40,466 nucleotides of DNA, taken from CBFHOS01 sp965657645. GTDB lineage: Bacteria; Pseudomonadota; Alphaproteobacteria; Puniceispirillales; Puniceispirillaceae. The stretch spans positions 1 through 40,466 of the forward strand of contig CBFHOS010000016.1 of the NCBI GenBank assembly GCA_965657645.1, given 5' to 3'. Positions 1 to 8,090 of this stretch are shown piece after piece. Both the position numbers and the translations under genes were made by a program. The notes beneath the pieces were generated by a model that did no database searches, was not told the origin of the DNA, and worked only from the letters and a program-made list of their open reading frames with translations. How positions within the stretch are numbered: position 1 is the first letter of the stretch; each line of letters starts with the position of its first letter.

Positions 1-1
1 C

Positions 2-505
2 AAATTCGCTAGCCGCCGCCGCATATGTGAGGAGGCGGCGCGCCGTGGCGGACGTGCGCCAACGCCCACTTTCAAGGCGATCGGGGCGGATAATGTGGCG
101 ACCGGATCGATGGCTGGGATGCGCCTGTTGCATGCGCTATCGGCACGGCTGGTTGATAGGGTGAAATTCTGGCCGTTTGATTTTCCCAATGGTTTGGATG
201 CGGGTAATTCAGATGCCTACCGGCTAATCCTGACCGAGATATTCCCCAGCCTCTATTTCCATGCTGCTGGCTTTAATCCAGCAAAGGGCGCCGCGCGCGA
301 TCCGGCCTTTATGTCAGCCGCATTGGCACATTATAACAGCGCTGGTGTTGATGCGGGTTTTGCGCCAATGGGGCCTGATGCGGATGAAGCCGATGCCATT
401 ATTTCCGCCGCAGCATTGCGACATCACGCCAGCAAAGAGAGCCGGTGGAATACACCGATTGAGGCCCAGCGTGAGGGCTGGATTTTCGGCGTGCCATCTC
501 CTTGA
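2..505 (+). CDS. DUF429-like protein, 5'-truncated by the window edge
   Basis: The frame is open from the first bases, so the true start lies outside the window; a GTG at 95 is only an internal candidate. The C-terminal part carries WPFD near residue 57, an ILTEIFPSLYF segment, a DEADAIISAAALR segment and a final EGWIFGV. This order of an acidic strand, a D-x-A-D-A helix and EGWI near the end is what I associate with DUF429-type predicted RNase H-fold proteins. That family assignment is recalled, not searched. It ends 4 bp before the convergent minus-strand frame at 510. Confidence 0.65.
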   Translation, partial: KFASRRRICEEAARRGGRAPTPTFKAIGADNVATGSMAGMRLLHALSARLVDRVKFWPFDFPNGLDAGNSDAYRLILTEIFPSLYFHAAGFNPAKGAARDPAFMSAALAHYNSAGVDAGFAPMGPDADEADAIISAAALRHHASKESRWNTPIEAQREGWIFGVPSP

Positions 506-509
506 TGCC

Positions 510-629
510 TTATGAAACGGGGATCGTCCGGCGCCATTCCCATGGCCCATATTCGCCATCTCTCAACATGACGTAATAATAGCCACCATCCTCCTTCAAG
601 AGCTCGGAGACGCGTTGATCGCTGATCAT
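510..629 (-). CDS. cryptic short ORF, possible gene remnant
   Basis: This minus-strand frame is open from 710 down to a TAA at 512-510. From the ATG at 629 it gives 39 residues containing ISDQRVSELLKEDGG, YYYVMLRDGEYGPWEWRR and a TIPVS end. The composition (aromatics, charged turns, GPWEW) looks like real protein. However, there is no convincing ribosome site, and the open frame extends upstream past the ATG and overlaps the end of the GIY-YIG gene in another frame. It may be a decayed 3' fragment or a small protein with a non-ATG start. I do not recognise the family. Confidence 0.3.
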   Translation of the reverse strand: MISDQRVSELLKEDGGYYYVMLRDGEYGPWEWRRTIPVS

Positions 630-682
630 GATCGCATACAAATCGTTAACAATGCTGAGGCTGAAATGCTCTGCGGTCGGAA

Positions 683-928
683 TTAGGCGTCGTTGATCAA
701 CGCCATTTTTTCAATACGGGTCAAAGCCTTGATGGCGATCTCGCGTTTGCTGGCGGTGCTGCGGTCGGCGGCGGGTTCATTATAGGCGAGGCGAAATGGC
801 CCGCGGCCTTTGGTGTATTTCGCGCCAGTGCCATTTTCATGCGCCGCCAAACGCTCATCCAGCCGGTTGGTGATACCGGTGTAAAATGATCCGTCGCCAC
901 ATTCCAAAATATAGACACACCAGCTCAT
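683..928 (-). CDS. GIY-YIG nuclease-fold protein (YhbQ/UPF0213-like)
   Basis: An 81-residue single-domain GIY-YIG protein. The sequence shows VYILEC, then SFYTGITNRLDERLAAH, which is the GIY-YIG core with its arginine, followed by the GAKYTKGRGPFRLAY segment typical of the short UPF0213 family. I chose the ATG at 928 over an upstream start at 964 because a purine-rich GAAGAGA lies just before it and the domain begins at residue 4. Family members are putative DNA endonucleases of uncertain cellular role. It is convergent with the DUF429-like gene and divergent from the flavoprotein gene. Confidence 0.88.
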   Translation of the reverse strand: MSWCVYILECGDGSFYTGITNRLDERLAAHENGTGAKYTKGRGPFRLAYNEPAADRSTASKREIAIKALTRIEKMALINDA

Positions 929-1075
929 CGTCTCTTCACCCGCCCGCCGCAATCGCGTATGCATAGGCTTAGCCGAAAAATGGCGGTGTTAATACTGGTT
1001 TGTGATGAAAATAGTGATGGCTGAAAAATCCGCGGAATCCACAGATTCCATAGAACATGGTCGGGAGGACGTGCA

Positions 1076-2266
1076 GTGAAGGCTGATATTGTTGTCATTG
1101 GCGCCGGTGCGGCGGGCATGATGTGCGGCCTGACCGCAGGTGGGCGCGGGCGTAGGGTGGTGATTTTGGATCATGCCAAGCGGATTGCCGAGAAAATTCG
1201 TATTTCGGGCGGGGGGCGGTGCAACTTCACCAATAATTTTGCCAGTCCAGCGCAATTCCTCTCGGCAAATGGACATTTCTGTAAATCGGCTCTCCAGCAA
1301 TTCACCCAAGAAGATTTCAAGGCATTGATGCACAAGCACAGCATCGCTTTTCACGAGAAAAAGCTCGGCCAGCTTTTTTGTGATGATTCTGCCCAGAATG
1401 TCATTGATATGCTGGTAGCCGAGTGCCGCGCTGTTAATGCCGATATTCTAATGGAGACAAAGATTACCGCGGTGCATCATTTGCCCGATGGTGGCTTTGC
1501 CGTGGATATCATGCGCGGCGGCAAGAGTGAGACGGTGCAAGCAAAGGCGCTGGTAATTGCCAGCGGTGGCCTGTCGATCCCGAAAATTGGGGCGACTGGG
1601 TTTGGTTATGATATCGCCGAACAATTTGGTCTGGCCCTAACCGAGAGGGTGGCGGCGCTGGTGCCGCTCACCTTTGATGATGCTATGCTGGATCTATGCC
1701 GCAGCCTGTCGGGCCTATCGGTTGATGCCGAGGTTAGCTGGGGTAAGATCAGCTTTCGTGAAGGCCTGTTATTCACCCATCGTGGATTGTCTGGCCCATC
1801 GATCTTGCAGATATCATCCTATTGGCAACCGGACACCCCGATCATCGTGGATTTGGCGCCATCGGATGATCTTGCCGCCGCGTTATTGGCACGCAAACGG
1901 AGCAATCCAAAGCAAGATACCGCGACCATGCTAGGCGATTATCTGCCAAAGCGGTTGGCCAGCGCATTAGCCGAACTGCACGGTGCGACAGGACGGCTGG
2001 CTGATTTGCCTGATAAACGATTGGATGCGTTGGGCAAGGCGGTCAATGGCTGGCAAATCACGCCGCAAGGCACAGAAGGCTATCGCACCGCCGAGGTTAC
2101 GTTGGGCGGGGTCGATACCGCTGGACTGTCGTCAAAGACAATGCAGGCAAAGTCCGTTGACGGCCTGTATTTCATCGGCGAGGTTGTTGATGTAACCGGA
2201 TATCTTGGCGGCTATAATTTTCAATGGGCTTGGTCATCTGGCTATGTTGCCGGAATGAATGCCTAA
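1076..2266 (+). CDS. HI0933/YhiN-type FAD-dependent oxidoreductase
   Basis: A 396-residue flavoprotein of the HI0933 (BaiN/YhiN, aminoacetone oxidase-like) family. It has an N-terminal Rossmann dinucleotide site GAGAAG at residues 9-14, the family signature ISGGGRCNFTN around 44-54, and a C-terminal YFIGEVVDVTGYLGGYNFQWAWSSG block that closes the FAD site. Translation starts at GTG 1076 behind a strong GGGAGGA at 1063-1069. The physiological substrate is unknown for most members. The gene stands alone and converges on carbonic anhydrase with an 11-bp gap. Confidence 0.92.
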   Translation: MKADIVVIGAGAAGMMCGLTAGGRGRRVVILDHAKRIAEKIRISGGGRCNFTNNFASPAQFLSANGHFCKSALQQFTQEDFKALMHKHSIAFHEKKLGQLFCDDSAQNVIDMLVAECRAVNADILMETKITAVHHLPDGGFAVDIMRGGKSETVQAKALVIASGGLSIPKIGATGFGYDIAEQFGLALTERVAALVPLTFDDAMLDLCRSLSGLSVDAEVSWGKISFREGLLFTHRGLSGPSILQISSYWQPDTPIIVDLAPSDDLAAALLARKRSNPKQDTATMLGDYLPKRLASALAELHGATGRLADLPDKRLDALGKAVNGWQITPQGTEGYRTAEVTLGGVDTAGLSSKTMQAKSVDGLYFIGEVVDVTGYLGGYNFQWAWSSGYVAGMNA

Positions 2267-2277
2267 CCGGTGCGTGG

Positions 2278-2922
2278 CTAGGAACCAACCTGAACGAAAT
2301 CTTCGCCATCATAGCACAGCACATTGCCTTCGCCGATATCGTTCCACAGACCATGCAGGGAAAGGCTCTCGGCTTCAACACGCTCACGAACAAATGGGAA
2401 GCTCATGAGGTTTTCCAGCGAGACCACAACGCCTTCACGCTCCAGTGCGCGGATTTGCTCTTCTTCACTACCAGCACCGCGGATACGCTCATAGCCCGGA
2501 CGCAGAATGTCCATCCAGCGCCCCACAAAGCTAGTTGCCTCCTCGAGCTCCGGCGCGGCGCCGGAGCACATCTGGAAACAGCCGTTAACACCACCACAAT
2601 TGGAATGCCCCAGAACAATGATATGCGCCACCTTTAGAGTGTTCACCGCATATTCAACCGCCGCCGAGGTGCCATGATGATCACCGTTCGGGCTATAGGG
2701 CGGAACCAGATTGGCAATGTTGCGGTGGATAAAGAATTCACCAGTATCAGAACCAAAGATAGCGGTTACATGAACGCGGCTATCACAACAGGAAATGACC
2801 ATCGCACGCGGGTGCTGGCCATCTTCGGCAAGATGTTTGTACCACGCTTTGTTTTCAGCAAATTTTGTAGCCTTCCAGCCTTGAAAACGCTGAACCAAAT
2901 ATTCTGGTAATGGAGCTGTCAT
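2278..2922 (-). CDS. beta-class carbonic anhydrase
   Basis: Interconverts CO2 and bicarbonate in the cytoplasm. The 214-residue protein has the beta-class zinc ligands and dyad: CxDSR at residues 45-49 (Cys45, Asp47, Arg49) and HxxC at 106-109 (His106, Cys109) inside VLGHSNCGG. The RNIAN motif follows at about 67-71. The start is an ATG at 2922 with AAGGA a few bases upstream. Such enzymes supply bicarbonate for anaplerotic carboxylations in heterotrophs. Its promoter must lie in the AT-rich gap shared with the ABC importer operon. Confidence 0.95.
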   Translation of the reverse strand: MTAPLPEYLVQRFQGWKATKFAENKAWYKHLAEDGQHPRAMVISCCDSRVHVTAIFGSDTGEFFIHRNIANLVPPYSPNGDHHGTSAAVEYAVNTLKVAHIIVLGHSNCGGVNGCFQMCSGAAPELEEATSFVGRWMDILRPGYERIRGAGSEEEQIRALEREGVVVSLENLMSFPFVRERVEAESLSLHGLWNDIGEGNVLCYDGEDFVQVGS

Positions 2923-3019
2923 GATTGTCCTTGACTTAGGTTGTGTCTGATGTGTGCAATATATTTATTATTGTGCGAAAAATCTAGGTTCAAATCATTA
3001 TCCGAAAGCGCATGATTTG

Positions 3020-3039
3020 TTAAATTTGTGTAAATTTAA
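3020..3039. promoter_or_regulatory. perfect inverted repeat, candidate operator
   Basis: TTAAATTT and AAATTTAA form a perfect 8-bp inverted repeat around a GTGT spacer. It sits in the 289-bp AT-rich gap between the divergent carbonic anhydrase and importer operon, about 100 bp from the former start and 170 bp from the latter. The symmetry and position suggest a dimeric repressor site, but AT-rich DNA makes chance palindromes more likely. Confidence 0.35.
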
Positions 3040-3136
3040 GAAATTGGTTTCACGCGCCATTTAATCATTTCGCGGCTTTTTTATTTTCGCTATCATTTGC
3101 CAGACTACACTAATTCTACATCTGTTGGAGTTATTC

Positions 3137-3142
3137 TATAAT
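3137..3142 (+). promoter_or_regulatory. candidate -10 hexamer for the importer operon
   Basis: A perfect TATAAT lies 69 bp upstream of the ATP-binding subunit start. No good -35 hexamer stands at 16-18 bp, so this would be a weak or activator-dependent sigma-70-type promoter. The rest of the 2923-3211 gap shows AT-rich sequence and no recognisable riboswitch fold. Confidence 0.3.
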
Positions 3143-3211
3143 CTGGTGCGAGTTGCTCCTGGCTCGCCCCGCCATGCTTCCCGAACTGCGCCCAGCTGAA
3201 CCGAGACTATT

Positions 3212-4774
3212 ATGTCACCTGCCAAGAAATCCACGTCGGATAAAAAGACCAAACAGCAACAGAATCCTTTGCTGATGGCTGATGGTGTGACCAAATCATT
3301 TGGTGATTTTACCGCAAATGAGGATGTATCTTTTTCGATTTATCCGGGCGAGATCCATGCTCTGCTTGGTGAAAATGGCGCTGGCAAATCCACCTTTGTA
3401 AAAATGATTTACGGCCTATTACAGCCGGACAAGGGTGAGTTTACATGGCAGAATGAGGCGGTGACCATATCCGGCCCGCAACATGCGCGGGATCTCGGCA
3501 TTGGCATGGTTTTCCAGCATTTCTCACTATTCCAGGCGCTTACCGTCGCCGAAAATATCCAGCTCGCTTTGCCTAAGGGCGAGACAATTGACGATCTGTC
3601 GGCGCGGGTGCGCTCAATGTCGGAGGAATATGGCATTGGCGTGGATCCGGATGCGCGGGTGCATAATCTCTCGGTTGGCCAGCAACAGCGCGTGGAGATC
3701 ATGCGGTGTTTACTGCAAGATCCAAAATTGCTCATCATGGACGAGCCAACTTCGGTTTTGACACCGCAGGAATCAGCCCAGCTATTTGATGTATTGCGCC
3801 GCTTTTCAAAAGCCGGTGTGGCGATTTTGTTTATCTCGCACAAGCTGGATGAAGTGCGGGCGCTGACCTCGCGGGCAACGGTGCTACGCCGCGGTGTGAA
3901 TGTTGGCACGGTCGATACCAGCACACGAACCAGCAGAGAGCTGGCGGAAATGATGGTCGGTAGCAAGGTGCAGGATGTCAAAAGCCAAAAGGCGCCAGCA
4001 AATGCCCAGACTCTATTCTCGGTGAATAACCTGTCTCGCCCGAAAGACACCCGCTTTGCGACGGCTTTGCGCGCGGTAAATATTGACGCGCGGGCCGGCG
4101 AGGTTCTGGGCATTGCCGGTATCGCGGGCAATGGTCAGGATGAATTGATGGAGGCGCTGATCGGTGAATGGACCGGCGGTGCGGCGAACACTATCCAGCT
4201 TGATGGCGAGGATCTGTCGCAGGTTGGACCGGCCGGACGGCGTGTTGCCGGTATTGGCTTTGTGCCCGAAGAACGTAATGGCCATGCCGCAGTGCCTAGC
4301 ATGACCCTGTCAGATAACAGCCTGCTAACCGCGCATTCATTGGAGGGCGCCCAAAATAAGGGCGTTATCAATGGTGCCGCGATGCGGGCCCGTGCCGCCG
4401 CCATTGCCGCGGCCTTTGATGTCCGGCTTCCCGGTGTGAACCCGCTAGCCTCGTCACTGTCGGGCGGCAATCTACAGAAATTCGTTGTGGGGCGGGAAAT
4501 TGAAAAAGTCCCACGGGTGCTGATCATTTCCCAGCCAACATGGGGCGTTGATATTGGCGCCGCGATGTTTATCCGCAAAGCGATGCTGGAACTTGCCGCC
4601 AAGGGGTCTGCCGTGATCATGATCTCACAGGATCTGGAAGAGGTGTTTATGGTCTCTCACCGTGTAAGCGTGCTTTATGATGGCGGCTTGTCGGATGCCG
4701 TTCCGGTAAAATCACTGACAGCGGAAAAGGTTGGCCTATTGATGGGCGGTAGTGCGCAGATGGAGGCGTCATGA
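3212..4774 (+). CDS. BMP-type nucleoside/purine ABC importer, ATP-binding protein
   Basis: A 520-residue double-ATPase subunit of the carbohydrate/nucleoside (CUT2, YufO-like) class. The first half has Walker A GENGAGKST at 53-61, the signature LSVGQQQRVEI near 153 and Walker B LLIMDEPTS near 174. The second half has a degenerate Walker A (GIAGNGQDE), the signature LSGGNLQKFVVGREI and a Walker B with SQPTWGVD. This asymmetry is normal for the class, where one site is impaired. A lysine-rich leader of about 20 residues precedes the first domain. It overlaps the next gene by 4 bp, so the operon is translationally coupled. Confidence 0.95.
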   Translation: MSPAKKSTSDKKTKQQQNPLLMADGVTKSFGDFTANEDVSFSIYPGEIHALLGENGAGKSTFVKMIYGLLQPDKGEFTWQNEAVTISGPQHARDLGIGMVFQHFSLFQALTVAENIQLALPKGETIDDLSARVRSMSEEYGIGVDPDARVHNLSVGQQQRVEIMRCLLQDPKLLIMDEPTSVLTPQESAQLFDVLRRFSKAGVAILFISHKLDEVRALTSRATVLRRGVNVGTVDTSTRTSRELAEMMVGSKVQDVKSQKAPANAQTLFSVNNLSRPKDTRFATALRAVNIDARAGEVLGIAGIAGNGQDELMEALIGEWTGGAANTIQLDGEDLSQVGPAGRRVAGIGFVPEERNGHAAVPSMTLSDNSLLTAHSLEGAQNKGVINGAAMRARAAAIAAAFDVRLPGVNPLASSLSGGNLQKFVVGREIEKVPRVLIISQPTWGVDIGAAMFIRKAMLELAAKGSAVIMISQDLEEVFMVSHRVSVLYDGGLSDAVPVKSLTAEKVGLLMGGSAQMEAS

Positions 4775-5898
4775 TTGCGTTGATCCCCCGCAAGGACATT
4801 CCCTTGTCACTGACTTTGCTAACGCCGGTGGTCGCGATTGCGCTGACATTGGTGATGGGTGCGATTATTTTTGGTGCGCTGGGATACGAACCGCTGGGCG
4901 CCCTTTATCAGTTTTTCGTAGCGCCGGTTTCGCATGCCTATCAGATCGGTGATTTGTTTGTGAAAGCCTGTCCGCTGATCATCATCGCTAGCGGTCTGGT
5001 ATTTTGCTATCGGGCGAATATCTGGAATATTGGCGCGGAAGGCCAGCTCGTATTTGGTGCAATTTTTTCTGGCTGGGTTGCGCTCACTTTCCCTGATCTT
5101 AGTGTTGGCGTGATGATGCCCGCGATGATTCTAGCCGGCATTCTTGGCGGGCTATTATGGGCGATGATCCCGGCTTTGTTGAAAACGCGCTTTAACACCA
5201 ACGAAATTTTGGTGTCTTTGATGCTGACCTATGTTGCCTCGCTGTTCATTGATTGGCTGATCCGTGGGCCGTGGCGTGATCCGATGGCGTTCGGGTTTCC
5301 ATTGACCAAGAATTACGCTGATGCGGCGCTGATTAGCCAAGTTTCATTCCCCGGTATTGGCACGCTTGGCCAATTGCATTGGGGCGTTGTTGGCGGGGTC
5401 ATCTTGGCGCTGGTTGCGTGGTTTGTTCTGGCCCGCACGATGATTGGTTTCCAGGTCAAGGTAATGGGCGATGCGCCGCGTGCAGGGCGGTTTGCCGGTT
5501 TTAACCCGTCTTTGGTAACGGTCATGGTGTTGGCGATATCCGGGGCGACCGCTGGTCTTGCTGGTATGGTTGAAGTTTCGGCGAATATTGGCCAGCTCCA
5601 GCCGAATATCTCGTTTGGCTATGGCTTTACCGCGATCATTGTTGCGTTTTTGGCGCGGCTAAACCCGCTAGCGGTGATTGTCGCCGGTCTGGTTGTTGCC
5701 TTGGCCGAGCTCGGCGGTGATTCGGCGCAGATAGTTTTGGGCATGCCAAAGGTCGTGACCGGCGTGTTTAAGGGTATCTTGCTATTCATGCTATTGGCTG
5801 GTGAGACATTTAACCGTTTTCATGTTGAGGTGAACGGCGTCGAGATCAAATGGCCGGGCAATCTTTGGGGCGCAAAGCCGCGCAAGGCGGGGGCGTAG
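4771..5898 (+). CDS. BMP-type ABC importer permease 1
   Basis: A 375-residue polytopic inner-membrane permease of the BPD_transp_2 family (YufP-like). Recognisable features are the NIWNIGAEGQLVFGAI block at about residues 84-100, the long hydrophobic helices, and FQVKVMGDAPRAGRFAGFN in the cytoplasmic coupling region. The first base of its ATG lies inside the ATPase stop region (ATGA overlap). It should form a heterodimer with the following permease. Confidence 0.93.
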   Translation: MIALIPRKDIPLSLTLLTPVVAIALTLVMGAIIFGALGYEPLGALYQFFVAPVSHAYQIGDLFVKACPLIIIASGLVFCYRANIWNIGAEGQLVFGAIFSGWVALTFPDLSVGVMMPAMILAGILGGLLWAMIPALLKTRFNTNEILVSLMLTYVASLFIDWLIRGPWRDPMAFGFPLTKNYADAALISQVSFPGIGTLGQLHWGVVGGVILALVAWFVLARTMIGFQVKVMGDAPRAGRFAGFNPSLVTVMVLAISGATAGLAGMVEVSANIGQLQPNISFGYGFTAIIVAFLARLNPLAVIVAGLVVALAELGGDSAQIVLGMPKVVTGVFKGILLFMLLAGETFNRFHVEVNGVEIKWPGNLWGAKPRKAGA

Positions 5899-5907
5899 GG
5901 GGATAAT

Positions 5908-6819
5908 ATGGAAGACCTTATCCTAACAGTATTGCTGACCTCGGTGCCGCTTATATATGCGGCCACTGGCGAATTGATTGCCGAGCGTAGCGGCGTCCTC
6001 AATCTGGGTGTTGAGGGTATGATGTTGATGGGCGCGGTCACCGCGTTCGGTGTTAGCCTATCAACCGGCTCGTTGTTTTTAGGGGCGTTGGCGGGGGCCA
6101 TTGCCGGGGCTTTGACCGCTGGTGTTTTTGCCATTTTCGTTTTGGGGTTGGCAACGAATCAGGTGGCGACGGGCTTGGCCTTGACGATTTTTGGAACCGG
6201 ATTGTCTGGTTTGGCTGGCGCACCGTTTGTTGGTAAAGCGATTGATGGGATGCCGCAAATCGCGATCCCAATCTTGTCCGACCTTCCCTTTGTTGGCCGC
6301 ATTTTATTCCAGCATGACATGCTTGCATATCTGTCGGTGGTCATTGTCGCGCTTGTTGCGTATTTCCTAAAACGGACCCGCGCGGGGCTTGTGTTGCGCG
6401 CTGTTGGGGATAATCACCATTCGGCTCATGCGCTTGGCTATTCTGTGCTAGGCGTACGTTTTGGGGCGGTTCTGTTTGGTGGGTTTATGGCTGGATTGGG
6501 CGGTGCTTACTTGCCATTGATGCTAACCCCGCATTGGGCCGAGGGGATGACATCGGGGCGCGGATGGATTGCGTTGGCGCTGGTTGTATTCGCCTCTTGG
6601 ATGCCATGGCGGGTGATGGTTGGGGCGTTGATATTCGGCGGAATTACCATCATGCAGCTAGCCGGTCAGGCGCGTGGCTGGGCAATTCCTTCACAATTTC
6701 TTTCAATGTTGCCCTATATTGCTACAATTATGGTGCTGGTTTTGATATCACGGAACAAAGAGTTCGCGCTGGCTAATTCGCCGGCATGCCTTGGTCGCAT
6801 TTTTCATCTTGGAAAATAG
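5908..6819 (+). CDS. BMP-type ABC importer permease 2
   Basis: A 303-residue permease, the shorter partner (YufQ-like). It shows AERSGVLNLGVEGMMLMGAV near the N-terminus, the hallmark of the second permease in this importer type, and LRAVGDNHHSAHALGYSVLGVR in the coupling loop. It begins 9 bp after permease 1 with GGGGG just upstream. The substrate-binding protein follows after 48 bp. Confidence 0.93.
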   Translation: MEDLILTVLLTSVPLIYAATGELIAERSGVLNLGVEGMMLMGAVTAFGVSLSTGSLFLGALAGAIAGALTAGVFAIFVLGLATNQVATGLALTIFGTGLSGLAGAPFVGKAIDGMPQIAIPILSDLPFVGRILFQHDMLAYLSVVIVALVAYFLKRTRAGLVLRAVGDNHHSAHALGYSVLGVRFGAVLFGGFMAGLGGAYLPLMLTPHWAEGMTSGRGWIALALVVFASWMPWRVMVGALIFGGITIMQLAGQARGWAIPSQFLSMLPYIATIMVLVLISRNKEFALANSPACLGRIFHLGK

Positions 6820-6867
6820 GCTGGCTTTGTATTTTTTAAATAATCTCTTACGCGAAAGGGGAGAAAA

Positions 6868-7962
6868 ATGAAGAAGTTCCTAGCGATGCTTGCAGGTGGT
6901 GTAATGACCGCTACTGCTGGCATGACTACCGCAATTGCTGATCCGATGAAGGTTGGCTTTGTTTATTTGACCAATCCTGGTGATCACGGCTGGACCTATG
7001 CACACGAAGTTGCACGTCAGGAAGTCGAAGCGCACTTTGGTGACAAGGTTGTCACTTCATATGTTGAGAATGTTCCCGAAGGTCCGGACGCTGCCCGCGT
7101 GATCCGCGAGTTGGCCCGCCAAGGTAACGAGATGATTTTCACCACATCATTCGGTTACATGGATCCTACATTGAAGGTGTCCAAGGAATTTCCGAATGTG
7201 AAGTTTGACCACATCACTGGTTACAAGCGCTCACCAAACATGGCGACTGGTAACATCCGCTTTTACGAAGGCCGTTATGTACAGGGTGTGGTTGCTGGTT
7301 TGATGACCAAGAGCAACCGTATTGGTTACCTTGCTTCATTCCCAATCCCAGAAGTCGTTCAGGGTATCAACGCATTTGCCATTGGTATGCGTTCGGTTAA
7401 TCCTGATGCCGAGATTTCAGTTATCTGGGTAAACAGCTGGTATGATCCGGTTAAAGAAGCTGATGCTGCCAAGGTTCACATTGCTGAAGGCGCCGATATT
7501 CTAGCCCAGCATACAGATAGCCCGGCAATGTTACAGGCGGCTGAAAAGGCCGGCATCCACGGTTTTGGTCAGTCAAGCGACATGAAAGCTTTTGCACCAA
7601 AGGCCCAGCTATTTTCATCTGTAAACGATTGGGCCCCATACTATAAGGCCCAGATCCAAGCGGCAATGGATGGCACTTGGTCAACAGGTGACGGCCCAGA
7701 TCATTGGGCTGGTAACACATGGCTTGGTTTGGCTGATGGTTATTTGTTGCTGACACCAATGGAAAATATGCCAGCCGACGTTAAGGCCGCTGGTGAGGCC
7801 GCTGCGGCAAAGGTCAGAGGCGGTTACAACATCTTTACTGGCCCGCTTATGGATAACAAAGGTAACGAAGTTATCCCTGCTGGCGGTGCGTTCACCGACG
7901 CCGATTGGTGGAGCAACTTCGGCTTCTACGCTGAAGGCGTTATTGGCGATATCCCAGGTTAA
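6868..7962 (+). CDS. BMP/PnrA-family periplasmic substrate-binding protein, probably purine-binding
   Basis: A 364-residue basic membrane protein (PnrA-like) family binding protein. A signal peptide runs from the MKKFL start to about residue 24 (AIA before DPMKVGF). There is no lipobox cysteine, so it is likely soluble in the periplasm. Segments such as VGFVYLTNPGDHGWTY, VENVPEGPDAARVI, FTTSFGYMDPT and LAQHTDSPA resemble, from memory, the Brucella purine-binding protein BAB2_0673, so purine bases are the best guess for cargo. A strong AAAGGGGAG ribosome site precedes it, consistent with the high expression usual for binding proteins. Confidence 0.93.
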   Translation: MKKFLAMLAGGVMTATAGMTTAIADPMKVGFVYLTNPGDHGWTYAHEVARQEVEAHFGDKVVTSYVENVPEGPDAARVIRELARQGNEMIFTTSFGYMDPTLKVSKEFPNVKFDHITGYKRSPNMATGNIRFYEGRYVQGVVAGLMTKSNRIGYLASFPIPEVVQGINAFAIGMRSVNPDAEISVIWVNSWYDPVKEADAAKVHIAEGADILAQHTDSPAMLQAAEKAGIHGFGQSSDMKAFAPKAQLFSSVNDWAPYYKAQIQAAMDGTWSTGDGPDHWAGNTWLGLADGYLLLTPMENMPADVKAAGEAAAAKVRGGYNIFTGPLMDNKGNEVIPAGGAFTDADWWSNFGFYAEGVIGDIPG

Positions 7963-7984
7963 GCAGTCTTGACCTAACAAATTT

Positions 7985-8020
7985 GAGGGCATCGTTGCGG
8001 CGGTGCCCTTTTTGATTTTT
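7985..8020 (+). terminator. Rho-independent terminator of the importer operon
   Basis: An 8-bp stem (7987-7994 with 8001-8008, one G-T pair) closes a 6-base loop. It is followed by TTTTTG and then ATTTTTT. It lies 22 bp behind the binding-protein stop and separates the importer from the dehydrogenase gene. Confidence 0.85.
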
Positions 8021-8090
8021 TGACCGATACTTATGCACCATTGCCCATACCAATCACCAATAAATGCGCTATCCCTTAGGGGTGTTCTCC

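Noticed and set aside
2923..3211. Possible purine riboswitch upstream of the importer
   Set aside because: I could not find the conserved three-way junction loops of the purine class or another recognisable fold.
3409..4131. A 240-residue minus-strand ORF
   Set aside because: It is antisense to the ABC ATPase, Ser/Arg-rich, with no domain or ribosome site.
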